Source: Halocaridina rubra
Lineage: Eukaryota; Arthropoda; Malacostraca; Decapoda; Atyidae
Direction of reading: 5' to 3'
Length of the DNA stretch: 64,000 nucleotides
Assembly (NCBI GenBank): GCA_037179515.1
Contig: JAXCGZ010001897.1
Span: 180,001-244,000, forward strand
Part shown: positions 42,706 to 53,434 of the stretch, in pieces
How the letters are laid out: the number at the start of each line of letters is the position of its first letter
Position numbering within the stretch: position 1 is the stretch's first letter
Program-made: the position numbers and the translations under genes
The notes under the pieces: model-generated
Told to the model about the DNA's origin: nothing
Database searches by the model: none
What the model saw: only the letters and a program-made list of their open reading frames with translations

Positions 42706-44728
42706 TGTGACAGAGTGTTTCGCTCAATGTCAACAGAGGCTGTTAGATGCCTTATTAATTAAATTAGTAACATAACTGTTATTTTCTAACTAAAAAAATT
42801 AAAATAATTCCCTTTAATATAACTGTTATTTTCTAACTAAAAAAATTAATTCCCACTTCTTGACTTTCGCAGATTATGATTATTTGCAATTTGTATTTTT
42901 GCTTATAGCTAATTTTAAATAGCTTAGTTACTCTTCTTGTACGTGTAGAAGTATAGCCCCAATATAAAGGCTGCCCCTATTTTTCTGCCTGCTCCGGGCC
43001 AAGAAAATTAAGAAAAGAATAACCAGTAACCTAACTTTTCATTATTATTCTCGTTTTATTTTATTTGCTCCCACTTGTTGCACCTAAAAATACTGTCTCT
43101 CCCTTGCATCTCTGCTATAATTGCCTGCCAGGGACCACCACTAAAATAGTCCTTAAAATGAAATCAGAGCCAATTACTGCTCTAGGAATGTCTCCTACAG
43201 ATGACGTCACGAAGCACCACGAGGAGACGCTCTCTTTTGGCGCCGAGACTGCCCAGAGGCAACATCTCGCCTGGGTGGTCTAAGTTTATTTTCAATATTT
43301 TACGTGGCATCTTCACAGGAATTCATCTAGCACAACAAGGAATTCATCTAGCACAACAAGGTGAGGGATAGTGTATGGTAAAGCTCGTGGGTCAAGCAAA
43401 TTGGTTTATTTTCGAGAATTAGTTACATTCGTTACTGGATAAATCTTATGGATTTCTATTCTCAGATTCCATTCCCAGTCACACGAAATTTTGTAGATTA
43501 CCACACTGGAATCTCACATGCCAAAGTTAATTCCTTAACCTGTAAATTACAGCTGATATATATTGCTGAGAAGTTTCTTTTCACTGAATGTGATAAACGA
43601 AAATCTCATCCTCTGAAGACTAGTTATGAGCCCGTAAAAATCTATCTCTCTTCCTAATAAATTCTAATTTCATTTCACCCCTTTCTATCATCGTAAATAA
43701 AGTGTTTTTTTTTTACTTCAAAAACTCGTCAATAAAGCTATTTGCCAAAAAGCCAAATTGCAAATATTCAAAAGGTAATTTTTCCCAGTTGGCTATGCAA
43801 ATATTTCTTGTTAACCACAATTTAATGAATGCATACCGTATTTATCTTGCTAATTCTTCATATGTTGGGGATAAAGTGTTTTGAGTTATAAGTTGCAAAT
43901 ACCTCAAAAGGTGGTTTTGCACCCTTTTTTTATTGCAAAGTTCTTGATAACTAAAAGTGAATGAATACTGTATTTATCTCGTAGATTCTTCCTTTACCCT
44001 AAATAGAGTGTTTTACCATATTAATTTCATATCAGGAATAAGCATTGCAACTTTTGTGGTTGCCCACAATTTAAGGAATACATACAGTACTGTATTTGTC
44101 TTGCTTATTCTTCATTTATTGTGAATATATTATTTTCTTTAAAACCAGTAAAGAATTAATGTTTTGTATGCTATTATGGTAGCATAAATATTTCTGGTTA
44201 GCTGTGAATAACCTATATATATTCATAAATATTTCTGGTTAGCTGTGAATAACCTATATATATTCATCCAGTAGAATGACATTGGAAACTCATTATATGT
44301 GTGCTCATGCTTTCAGTTTCCCATTATAAACAGTGTGTCATTTCTGTTTCTGAAATTGCAGTGCCCTGTATTCTACTCTGCCTGTGTGACAGAGGTAATC
44401 ATCGAGTTGAGGCCAAAGTCTTGGCATACGTCCGTGGTGCCGGGAAACGAACTCATACTCACCTCCTCCGGGATTCGAGGCAGCATTTCATAAAATTTAA
44501 TTTGAGAAATTTAATTCAATTCTTTTAATGTCATTGCATTTCCAAAATTAAAAGAAAGTTGAATTCTGAGTTTCATTTAACCGACTAATGGTAATAAACA
44601 TGGGGTGTTCAAGTACAAATATCTGTCCTGTCTGTTTGTGAGCTCTTAACCGAGCTCGGTACTTTGAGTCCCCTTAGTAAAACAGAATCTTAACACTCTA
44701 GCATCATCATTTAAAACAAACCCCCACA
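42706..44728 (+). repeat. 5' LTR (2023 bp) of the Gmr1-like element
   Basis: TGTGACAG...CCCCCACA. It contains short internal direct duplications: a ~45-bp AT-rich pair near 42769-42850, a 21-bp GAATTCATCTAGCACAACAA pair near 43319-43360, and a ~41-bp pair near 44184-44265. TATA-like words exist (for example near 42960) but the promoter cannot be fixed by eye. Confidence 0.95.
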
Positions 44729-44734
44729 TTAAAT

Positions 44735-44752
44735 TGGCGCCCGAACAGGGAC
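44735..44752 (+). promoter_or_regulatory. Primer binding site for tRNA-Lys(UUU)
   Basis: TGGCGCCCGAACAGGGAC, 18 nt, complementary to the 3' end of tRNA-Lys(UUU), placed 6 nt after the 5' LTR. This is where minus-strand DNA synthesis would be primed. Confidence 0.92.
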
Positions 44753-45417
44753 CCGAACAGACAGACTGATTTTATAAATTTATTTTTATTTTGCTTTTTA
44801 ACATTGCACATGAAACCCGATTACCATTGGCTCGATTATTGAAATGAATGAATCTTAAGCTGCACACGAAAATTTTCGCGCTAGAAACGTTGCGGATAAG
44901 AAATTTTTCTTTGTTTTCAATATTGATTATGGTAACTAATATTTTCTTGTTTCCCATGTGGTAAACAATATTTCAGGAAATCTACATGAGATTATGTGGT
45001 AACAGACTTAAGAAATTTTGCATGACGAGAAGACGTGTTATATAAAATTTCATTTATTTGCGTGATAAGATTGAGTTTTAAAACATTCGTGTTTTATATA
45101 TCCGTTAAAGGGTGATACTTGTTAGGAATTGTTTAATTTCCTTGGAATTAGGAATTGGGAGAAAGCATATTAAGTATTTTTGCTTATAATTGTGTTTTAT
45201 ATTCAAGCATTGACTGCTTATAGATTGGAAGAAAAACTTTGGTGTCATTTATCGAGCCTAGGCTAAGCCTTTCATGTGTCCGAGTTGTCACTTGAAAATA
45301 AATTTTCTCATTACTAGTAGAAATGTGTAATCTGGCTGCCTAGTAAGCTGTTAGCTTATCGTTGGTGTATTTTGCATAGGAACTGTGCCCTTTTGGTAAC
45401 ACTTCAGAATTTTACAT

Positions 45418-45660
45418 ACGACATTTTATTTGTGGGTACTGCCATATACGCGCTCATACGCAGGCACGACCGCGATACTGTACTTGTTCGTATTACTTAC
45501 GACATTTTATTTGTGGGTACTGCCATATACGCGCTCATACGCAGGCACGACCGCGATACTGTACTTGTTCGTATTACTTACGACATTTTATTTGTGGGTA
45601 CTGCCATATATGCGCTCATACGCAGGCACGACCACTATACTGTACTTGATTGTACTCTCA
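45418..45660 (+). repeat. 81-bp direct repeat, three units, in the element leader
   Basis: ACGACATTTTATTTGTGGGT starts at about 45418, 45499 and 45580. The first two units are almost identical and the third has a few changes. The unit contains ACTGCCATATACGCGCTCAT and GCAGGCACGACCGCGATACT. As 81 is a multiple of 3, a spurious open frame (45372-45719) runs through; it is not considered coding. Confidence 0.93.
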
Positions 45661-45679
45661 GGCACTGGGTGCTAGTCGG

Positions 45680-45965
45680 TAAAATTCGTTGTTACTCATT
45701 CCTTTCATTTGCACCATAACTGCAGGTACTGCCACGTATTGCTGTTAAGCAGGCACGACTGCCATTCTGTATTACCAGTGTTTCATACACTGTTTTGCAA
45801 CATATTGTTGCTGTTGCACTTGATTGTGTTGCTCATTCCTTTCATTTGCACGATTACCGCAGGTACTGCCACGTATTGCTGTTAAGCAGGCACGACTGCC
45901 ATTCTGTATTACCAGTGTTTCATACACTGTTTTGCAACATTTTGCTGCTGTTGCACTTGATTGAA
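45680..45965 (+). repeat. 137-bp direct repeat, two units, in the element leader
   Basis: AGGTACTGCCACGTATTGCT recurs at about 45724 and 45861. The units share GTTAAGCAGGCACGACTGCC and ATTACCAGTGTTTCATACAC. The core GGTACTGCC...GCAGGCACGAC is also the core of the 81-bp repeat, so both arrays derive from one ancestral motif. Confidence 0.92.
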
Positions 45966-46130
45966 TTTTGAGTCACTTTTATGGTGAGATTTTGAGATCA
46001 CTTTTACGTTCAAGTTTGAACTGTGGTGTTGTGTGGTTCTTTCATTTTTTTTTCTACTACTGTATTGTAGAGATTTGTTTTTCTGTGTGGTTGTTTTGGC
46101 ACTTCGTTATTGACTGTTCAGGAAACAAAC

Positions 46131-49100
46131 ATGGAAACCATCAAAACATTCGATGAGGAGCGTTACCTAGACATACTGATGGCTAGGGGTGAGAGATACG
46201 GTTTTTCCCCAAGACAGGAGCTCTTCGAATGGGCTTATGAGAAGATGGTTGAACGCCGAGATATGCTGGAGAAGAGAGCACGTGATGAGGCACAAGCACA
46301 ACGTAAGGAGGCACAAGCACAACGTGAGGAGGCACAAGCACAACGTGAGGAGGCACAAGCACAACATGAACATGAGCTTGTGCTTGCTCGGCTTCGAGCG
46401 GAAATCCCAGACAGTAGTCCTTTATCCGGAAATAGAGATTACAGGAACGGGAAGCACAAGAGCCCCTCGCAGAACTTCAATCGTCCAGCTCCTCCTCCTC
46501 ACACTCCTAAGCCTTATTACGGCCATGCACCCACACTCAAGAAGGATGACCCGGTAAGACCTAAGCCTCAGCAGTTAAGAGGCAAAGGCCATTACTCTGC
46601 TCCACCTTCCCAGGGTTTTCAGCCAAACTCTAAGAGCCACCACGCTCCCTCACACAGCGGCGGCCCACATAGCCGTCTGGCCACTCACTCAGCCCATGTT
46701 GTGGAAACAGGGCCAGAAAGGGCCAATGAGGATAATGCCGAGGAACCACCACACAAACTTGCCAATGTGGAATTCATCGAACATGATGATCTGGAAATGA
46801 TCCCAAAATGCCTAGAAACCATAAATGGTGTGGAAGCTGAGATAGCCCTTGACACAGGGGCCAATGGCATACTTGTTGACGAGAGAATTGTCAGGGATGA
46901 AGATTTTACCAGCAAAGTCGTTCGGGTGCGGGTTACTGAAGGAACACCCCAAATACGACGCTGCCGTGTCATTAACCTGGATTGCAAATACTACAAGGGT
47001 AAAGCCCCAGCTGTGGCAATGATTGGGCTTATGTACCCTGTCTTGATGGGTCGTGCACTGAACCTAGTTCCTACTTTCCAGGCCGACCTCTACCATAAGG
47101 ACATTTCTCGTTATAACTTCCCTCAGGGGAAGTCACATGAAGCCATTTCAGCAGCAACTCCTGGCCTCGATGCCAAGAATTTGGACGATTCTCCGACTGA
47201 CTCCGTTGAGTCTGCCGCAGTTAGTAAACGTAATGTGGAACGCAGAGAGTTTCCCCCTCCTTTACCAGATGATGCACCTCTAGAGCCATTGAAGTCCCGT
47301 CCAGACTTTGCCAAATTGCAGCAAGACTGCCCCAGCCTCAAACGCTGGATGCAGCAGGCCACCGAGGGAAGGACCTTCACAGTGAGAGGAGGAGGCAAGA
47401 TCACTTACGCCCTTGAAGATGGAGTACTTCGTAGGCATGTGACTAAAGGTGGCCACACCTTTAAACAGTTGGTGGTGCCCGCTTCGTTGCGCCGCCAGGC
47501 TATGTATGTGGCACACCATTTACCTCTGAGTGGACACAGAGGCAAAGCAAAAACTCGGCATGTCCTTCAGAAGGCTTTTGCATGGCCAAACATGTACACC
47601 GAGGTAGACAGATATGTAGGTTCCTGCCCTGTCTGTCAATGCACCTCAACGGCACCGGTACCGAAAGTTCCCATGGGGATAACTAAGCTCTCAATGGAGC
47701 CAATTTCCAATGTCGCTATTGACATACTAGGTCCTATTAATCCAACTTTGTCCACGGGGAAACAATTCCTCCTGGTATATGCTGACCTGGCAACAAGGTA
47801 CCCAGATGCAGTGCCACTGTCTTCTATCACAACTGAAGCAGTTGCTCAAGCCCTATTTGAAATGTGCTCCAGGGTTGGCTTTCCTGAGCAGGTCACTTCT
47901 GACAATGGAAGTCAGTTTACAAGTAGGCACTTTGAGGCTTTCTGCAACCTTTTAGAAATCAAGCACATTCGTACGAGTGTCTATCATGCCCAATCAAATG
48001 GAGCATGCGAACGCTATAACGGGACATTGAAGCGATGTTTGCGCAAGCTAGTGATAGATATGCCTAGGCAGTGGGACAAGTACGTCCCTGCTGCACTTTT
48101 CTCCTTCAGAGACACGCCCCACGACACTACTGGATACTCGCCTTTCGAGATGATTTTTGGTCATAAGGTCAGAGGCCCAGTAGAATTCTTGGCAGAATGT
48201 TGGGATTCACCTACCATCGAAGATGACGATAGGGACGTTCATGAGTATATTTTGAAGTTTTCGTCTCACCTCAAAAAGGCATGGAAAACTGCACAATTAG
48301 CCATTAAGGGTCACCAGCAGACTGCCAAGCTCCTCTTTGACAAGCGTGCGCGGCGTCGTGCCCTGACACCCGGAGATCGAGCTCTGTTACTTCTTCCAAC
48401 AGATACCCGCAAGCTAATGCTACGCTGGAAAGGACCGTACACTGTGGTACACCGGGTGACCCCTGACAATTATGTGCTAAATGTTGATGGCATTAACCGG
48501 AAATACCACATTAACCAGCTGAAGCTTTATTGTGAGGACCCGGAGGCCCACAGGGATCCTGCGCTGGCGCTCCCAGCAACCCCTATAGATGCCTCAAGCA
48601 TCAACAGAACCTCCGAGGCTGCAGCAACACAGGTGCTCCATTATAGCCACCCCTTACTTCCTATATTGGAATACTCCACCCTTGCAGTGGAGACAGACTT
48701 ACGGGAGTGGAGTTTTTCTGAAGAAGCCCCTCTGGCTGCAGCCACCGCTCTTGCAATTGAAGACATAAGCTTAGCTTTTGATGATGGTAAGGATCCTGCC
48801 ATTCCCACACACCGAAAAGAAAGTGTGAGTAATTGTATTATTAACTCCAGACTGCAACCGAGTCAACGGGAACAGCTGAACAAGCTATTTGAGGACTATG
48901 AGAACGTCTTCAACGACCTCCCAGGCATTACCACTACCCTTGAGCATCATGTCAGACTGACTGACCCAGAGCCATTTCGGCATTCCTATGGTCTTCCCCA
49001 CCAGCTGTCCTTACGGCTGAAGGAAGATCTTGACACTTGGGTCCGCCTCGGAATAGTTGAAAAGAGCATTTCGCCTTGGTGTTCGCCGTTACTGGCAGTG

Positions 49101-50288
49101 CGTAAGCGAGATGGCAGTCACAGGTTCTGCCTTGACTGTCGTAAGCTTAACTCCCGTACCATCTTTGATGGAGAGCCCATTGCTGACGCCGAGCATATTT
49201 TCTCGTTGCTTTCCCAAGCCCGTTACCTGTCCAAGTTGGATCTGGCCAGTGGATTTTGGCAAGTCCCGTTGAGCGAGACTACCAAGCCTCTTACAGCTTT
49301 TTCCACAAGATATGGTCTATATCAGTTCAGGGTCATGCCTTTTGGTATGGTAAATGCCCCTGGCTGCTTCAGCAGACTCATGAGGATAGTACTACAAGAT
49401 CTCGACAATGTTTCATGCTTTATAGACGACATCCTGGTGCATTCTCAGGATTGGTCATCGCACCTCGAGACTCTCCGCAGAGTTCTCACTCGTCTGAACC
49501 AGCATGGACTTCATTTAAAGCCTTCCAAATGTGAGATTGGTTTCACACAATTGCAGTATCTCGGCCACGTGGTTGGAGAAGGAGTTATGTCCCCTATACA
49601 TGACAGGGTACAAGCTATCAAGGATATGGAGAAACCTGCTACTGTCACTCAACTGAGATCATTCCTGGGTAGTGTCGGCTACTACCAACGGTTCATTCCA
49701 CACTTTAATACTATCGCTGCCCCTTTGCAGCAACTGACCTCCTCGAAGCAAAGTAAATCCTCCCCTGTCAAATGGACAGATGAAGCGGAGAGAGCATTTT
49801 TCAAGCTCCGAGAAGCATTGGCAGGTGAGCCAGTATTACAACTGGTAAACCCTGATTTTCCATTTATCTTGCAGACCGACGCCTCAGACGAAGGCCTGGG
49901 TGCCGTGCTCTTGCAAGCCCGATCAGACAACTCAGCAGAAGTAGCTCCAGTGCGATATGCAAGCCGCAGGCTTCGCCCTGCAGAGCGAAATTACTCCACT
50001 GTGGAGAAGGAAGCTCTAGCTGCATATTGGGCCATAAAGAAATTTGAAGTCCATCTGTATGGCCAACATTTTACACTGAGAACCGACCACCGACCTCTCC
50101 TATATTTACAGACTGCAGACAAGCTAAATCCTCGTCTGAAAAGGTGGGCACTTTACCTGAATCTTTTTAAATTCACTGCCCAACATGTTCATGGCAAGGA
50201 CAATGACCTTGCTGATCTACTAAGTCGACGGTCGTTACCCTCAAATGAGGAAGCTGGTGCTGTTAGCCTAAATTTGGCTAGTCAGTAA
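46131..50288 (+). CDS. pol: Polyprotein of the Gmr1-like element: protease-integrase-RT-RNase H (1385 aa)
   Basis: Start chosen at ATG 46131 (AAACATGG, good context); the frame extends upstream only to a TTG. Residues 1-95 are a helical charged stretch with a repeated AQAQREE unit; 100-220 is Pro/His/basic. A protease 'ALDTGANG' has D241. Integrase: H2C2 finger about 461-502, then D531, D591 and E627 (a DD35E spacing), and 'RWKGPYTVV' (GPY/F) near 766. RT has 'LDLASGFWQV' with D1037 and 'FIDDILVHS' with D1099/D1100. RNase H has 'QTDASDEGLGAVL' with D1250, 'VEKEALAAYW' and 'LRTDHRPLLY'. Integrase before RT is the Ty1/copia order, yet the RT/RH are Ty3/gypsy type; this combination defines Gmr1-like elements. 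No stop or frameshift. There is no CCHC knuckle, capsid core or env. Confidence 0.93.
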   Translation: METIKTFDEERYLDILMARGERYGFSPRQELFEWAYEKMVERRDMLEKRARDEAQAQRKEAQAQREEAQAQREEAQAQHEHELVLARLRAEIPDSSPLSGNRDYRNGKHKSPSQNFNRPAPPPHTPKPYYGHAPTLKKDDPVRPKPQQLRGKGHYSAPPSQGFQPNSKSHHAPSHSGGPHSRLATHSAHVVETGPERANEDNAEEPPHKLANVEFIEHDDLEMIPKCLETINGVEAEIALDTGANGILVDERIVRDEDFTSKVVRVRVTEGTPQIRRCRVINLDCKYYKGKAPAVAMIGLMYPVLMGRALNLVPTFQADLYHKDISRYNFPQGKSHEAISAATPGLDAKNLDDSPTDSVESAAVSKRNVERREFPPPLPDDAPLEPLKSRPDFAKLQQDCPSLKRWMQQATEGRTFTVRGGGKITYALEDGVLRRHVTKGGHTFKQLVVPASLRRQAMYVAHHLPLSGHRGKAKTRHVLQKAFAWPNMYTEVDRYVGSCPVCQCTSTAPVPKVPMGITKLSMEPISNVAIDILGPINPTLSTGKQFLLVYADLATRYPDAVPLSSITTEAVAQALFEMCSRVGFPEQVTSDNGSQFTSRHFEAFCNLLEIKHIRTSVYHAQSNGACERYNGTLKRCLRKLVIDMPRQWDKYVPAALFSFRDTPHDTTGYSPFEMIFGHKVRGPVEFLAECWDSPTIEDDDRDVHEYILKFSSHLKKAWKTAQLAIKGHQQTAKLLFDKRARRRALTPGDRALLLLPTDTRKLMLRWKGPYTVVHRVTPDNYVLNVDGINRKYHINQLKLYCEDPEAHRDPALALPATPIDASSINRTSEAAATQVLHYSHPLLPILEYSTLAVETDLREWSFSEEAPLAAATALAIEDISLAFDDGKDPAIPTHRKESVSNCIINSRLQPSQREQLNKLFEDYENVFNDLPGITTTLEHHVRLTDPEPFRHSYGLPHQLSLRLKEDLDTWVRLGIVEKSISPWCSPLLAVRKRDGSHRFCLDCRKLNSRTIFDGEPIADAEHIFSLLSQARYLSKLDLASGFWQVPLSETTKPLTAFSTRYGLYQFRVMPFGMVNAPGCFSRLMRIVLQDLDNVSCFIDDILVHSQDWSSHLETLRRVLTRLNQHGLHLKPSKCEIGFTQLQYLGHVVGEGVMSPIHDRVQAIKDMEKPATVTQLRSFLGSVGYYQRFIPHFNTIAAPLQQLTSSKQSKSSPVKWTDEAERAFFKLREALAGEPVLQLVNPDFPFILQTDASDEGLGAVLLQARSDNSAEVAPVRYASRRLRPAERNYSTVEKEALAAYWAIKKFEVHLYGQHFTLRTDHRPLLYLQTADKLNPRLKRWALYLNLFKFTAQHVHGKDNDLADLLSRRSLPSNEEAGAVSLNLASQ

Positions 50289-50925
50289 AGATTACTTCTC
50301 TAATGTGTTGTTTATTTTTATGTTTATCTTTTATGTCTTTAATACTGTACTGTACTTGTTTACTTTAGCGTACAAACGTTATTCCTAATGGAAAACGAAA
50401 AAGATGAAGAATAATTTTTTGATCGTAGTTTTATGTTTCCCTTTGTGGGACTTTGAAAGCCAGAACTTGGCAGAAACATTTTAGTTTAGTGTTGAATAGC
50501 TGAAACTGTTTTAAATCCAGTCGCCAATGTTAGTGACGACGTGGTTCAAATGTTTAATTTGCGTATACTGTATTTTATTTTGTATATTATATTATTGCCT
50601 TCTTGCATGTGAAGCATTCATAAACTTAAATATTGATATTCACTGATATCTAATTGTGATTTAATTTTCTTGAAATTTGAATTTGATCACATTTCTTTTA
50701 TGTTTTGCATGTCATTTAATGTTTTGTTTACAAGACTTGTTTACTTTTACTAATAGTATGATATGTTCCAGTGGTGGATCCCATTCTTATTATTCATTTG
50801 TTCTTTTCCATGAGAAGGATATCTCATCCCTCATAATAACACTGAAGTCACCGTAACTTCCTCTGTTCTTTTTTCGCCTTCTGTAGTAGAATTTTGCTAA
50901 ATCAATATTCTCTAGAAAGGGCCTT
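50289..50925 (+). other. 3' non-coding part of the Gmr1-like element with polypurine tract
   Basis: About 640 bp with no env-like or other open frame. The stretch AGAAAGGG (about 50914-50921), five bases before the 3' LTR, is the likely plus-strand primer (polypurine tract). Confidence 0.7.
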
Positions 50926-52951
50926 TGTGACAGAGTGTTTCGCTCAATGTCAACAGAGGCTGTTAGATGCCTTATTAATTAAATTAGTAACATAACTGTT
51001 ATTTTCTAACTAAAAAAATTAAAATAATTCCCTTTAATATAACTGTTATTTTCTAACTAAAAAAATTAATTCCCACTTCTTGACTTTCGCAGATTATGAT
51101 TATTTGCAATTTGTATTTTTGCTTATAGCTAATTTTAAATAGCTTAGTTACTCTTCTTGTACGTGTAGAAGTATAGCCCCAATATAAAGGCTGCCCCTAT
51201 TTTTCTGCCTGCTCCGGGCCAAGAAAATTAAGAAAAGAATAACCAGTAACCTAACTTTTCATTATTATTCTCGTTTTATTTTATTTGCTCCCACTTGTTG
51301 CACCTAAAAATACTGTCTCTCCCTTGCATCTCTGCTATAATTGCCTGCCAGGGACCACCACTAAAATAGTCCTTAAAATGAAATCAGAGCCAATTACTGC
51401 TCTAGGAATGTCTCCTACAGATGACGTCACGAAGCACCACGAGGAGACGCTCTCTTTTGGCGCCGAGACTGCCCAGAGGCAACATCTCGCCTGGGTGGTC
51501 TAAGTTTATTTTCAATATTTTACGTGGCATCTTCACAGGAATTCATCTAGCACAACAAGGAATTCATCTAGCACAACAAGGTGAGGGATAGTGTATGGTA
51601 AAGCTCGTGGGTCAAGCAAATTGGTTTATTTTCGAGAATTAGTTACATTCGTTACTGGATAAATCTTATGGATTTCTATTCTCAGATTCCATTCCCAGTC
51701 ACACGAAATTTTGTAGATTACCACACTGGAATCTCACATGCCAAAGTTAATTCCTTAACCTGTAAATTACAGCTGATATATATTGCTGAGAAGTTTCTTT
51801 TCACTGAATGTGATAAACGAAAATCTCATCCTCTGAAGACTAGTTATGAGCCCGTAAAAATCTATCTCTCTTCCTAATAAATTCTAATTTCATTTCACCC
51901 CTTTCTATCATCGTAAATAAAGTGTTTTTTTTTTACTTCAAAAACTCGTCAATAAAGCTATTTGCCAAAAAGCCAAATTGCAAATATTCAAAAGGTAATT
52001 TTTCCCAGTTGGCTATGCAAATATTTCTTGTTAACCACAATTTAATGAATGCATACCGTATTTATCTTGCTAATTCTTCATATGTTGGGGATAAAGTGTT
52101 TTGAGTTATAAGTTGCAAATACCTCAAAAGGTGGTTTTGCACCCTTTTTTTATTGCAAAGTTCTTGATAACTAAAAGTGAATGAATACTGTATTTATCTC
52201 GTAGATTCTTCCTTTACCCTAAATAGAGTGTTTTACCATATTAATTTCATATCAGGAATAAGCATTGCAACTTTTGTGGTTGCCCACAATTTAAGGAATA
52301 CATACAGTACTGTATTTGTCTTGCTTATTCTTCATTTATTGTGAATATATTATTTTCTTTAAAACCAGTAAAGAATTAATGTTTTGTATGCTATTATGGT
52401 AGCATAAATATTTCTGGTTAGCTGTGAATAACCTATATATATTCATAAATATTTCTGGTTAGCTGTGAATAACCTATATATATTCATCCAGTAGAATGAC
52501 ATTGGAAACTCATTATATGTGTGCTCATGCTTTCAGTTTCCCATTATAAACAGTGTGTCATTTCTGTTTCTGAAATTGCAGTGCCCTGTATTCTACTCTG
52601 CCTGTGTGACAGAGGTAATCATCGAGTTGAGGCCAAAGTCTTGGCATACGTCCGTGGTGCCGGGAAACGAACTCATACTCACCTCCTCCGGGATTCGAGG
52701 CAGCATTTCATAAAATTTAATTTGAGAAATTTAATTCAATTCTTTTAATGTCATTGCATTTCCAAAATTAAAAGAAAGTTGAATTCTGAGTTTCATTTAA
52801 CCGACTAATGGTAATAAACATGGGGTGTTCAAGTACAAATATCTGTCCTGTCTGTTTGTGAGCTCTTAACCGAGCTCGGTACTTTGAGTCCCCTTAGTAA
52901 AACAGAATCTTAAGAACACTCTAGCATCATCATTTAAAACAAACCCCCACA
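50926..52951 (+). repeat. 3' LTR (2026 bp) of the Gmr1-like element
   Basis: It appears identical to the 5' LTR line by line, except for three extra bases near 52914 (TCTTAAGAACAC versus TCTTAACAC). Confidence 0.95.
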
Positions 52952-53065
52952 ACCTTGAATGAATGCCCTTTTTAACCTCTGACCGTGGTGAGCTGCGAAC
53001 CCTTGACCTGACAAATAAATATCGCAAGTGTTACCACTTGGCTACGGTTGTCAAAGAACTCACCT
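52952..53065 (-). mobile_element. SINE family A, tRNA-like head, cut by the LTR retrotransposon
   Basis: Minus strand: A box TAGCCAAGTGG (53044-53034) and a near-consensus B box GGTTCGCAGCT (53001-52991), then CACGGTCAGAGG and AAAGGGCATTCATTCAAGGT, matching 37800-37850. It continues at 42705-42605 on the far side of the LTR element. Confidence 0.82.
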
Positions 53066-53121
53066 ATTTGATTTATATATTTGTTTGATGCAAATTTTTT
53101 TGTTTCATTCGAGAATGCATA

Positions 53122-53430
53122 TTTACACATGTAGATTGTGATAATGGAAAGTGGAATCAGAATAAACAAACTCTAGCTGTTGTATCTTCTTTCTCTTCTT
53201 TTCCGTCTCCACCTCCCTATTATTCTATCTTCCTCCCATGCGTTCTGTTCCTCCTCATGCCTTATATTTATACATATAGACTGTGAAAATGGAAAGTGGA
53301 ATCAGATTATAAAGAAACTCTTGGTGTTGATGTTGTTGTTATCGTCTTTTTCTTCTTTTCTGACTCCACCTCCCCATTATTTTATCGTCCTCTCAAGCAT
53401 TCTGTTCCTCCTCATGCCTTCTCCTTAACC
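53122..53430. repeat. ~145-bp diverged tandem duplication
   Basis: TAGATTGTGATAATGGAAAG (53132) and TAGACTGTGAAAATGGAAAG (53277) begin two copies that share GTGGAATCAGA, TTTCTTCTTTTC, TCCACCTCCC, TTATTTTATC-like words and GTTCCTCCTCATGCC. Function unknown. Confidence 0.85.
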
Positions 53431-53434
53431 TCCT

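Larger units (their letters stand above)
42706..52951 (+). mobile_element. Gmr1-like Ty3/gypsy LTR retrotransposon, apparently intact (10.2 kb)
   Basis: LTRs of 2023 and 2026 bp (42706-44728, 50926-52951) start TGTGACAG and end CCCCCACA, and are bounded by a 5-bp target duplication ACCTT (42701-42705, 52952-52956). A tRNA-Lys(UUU)-type primer site follows the 5' LTR, and a purine tract precedes the 3' LTR. The internal part has a ~1.4-kb leader with tandem repeats and one 1385-codon open frame ordered protease-integrase-RT-RNase H. By eye the LTRs differ by only one 3-bp indel, so the insertion is very recent. Confidence 0.95.

Noticed and set aside
43065..43283. Small open frames inside the LTRs, duplicated at 51285-51503 and other paired positions
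   Set aside because: Their duplication only reflects the two LTR copies. They lie in LTR sequence and carry no recognisable domain.
44735..44752. The tRNA-Lys primer site suggested a lentivirus-like retrovirus
   Set aside because: The RT, integrase and gene order are of a Ty3/gypsy-type retrotransposon and there is no env-like frame between 50289 and the 3' LTR.
45372..45719. 115-codon open frame upstream of the LTR element's polyprotein
   Set aside because: It exists because the repeat unit is 81 bp, a multiple of three. The sequence repeats itself and has no gag-like motif.
46110..46130. Start of the polyprotein at 46110
   Set aside because: That codon is TTG. The first ATG in frame, at 46131, has a good eukaryotic context (AAACATGG).
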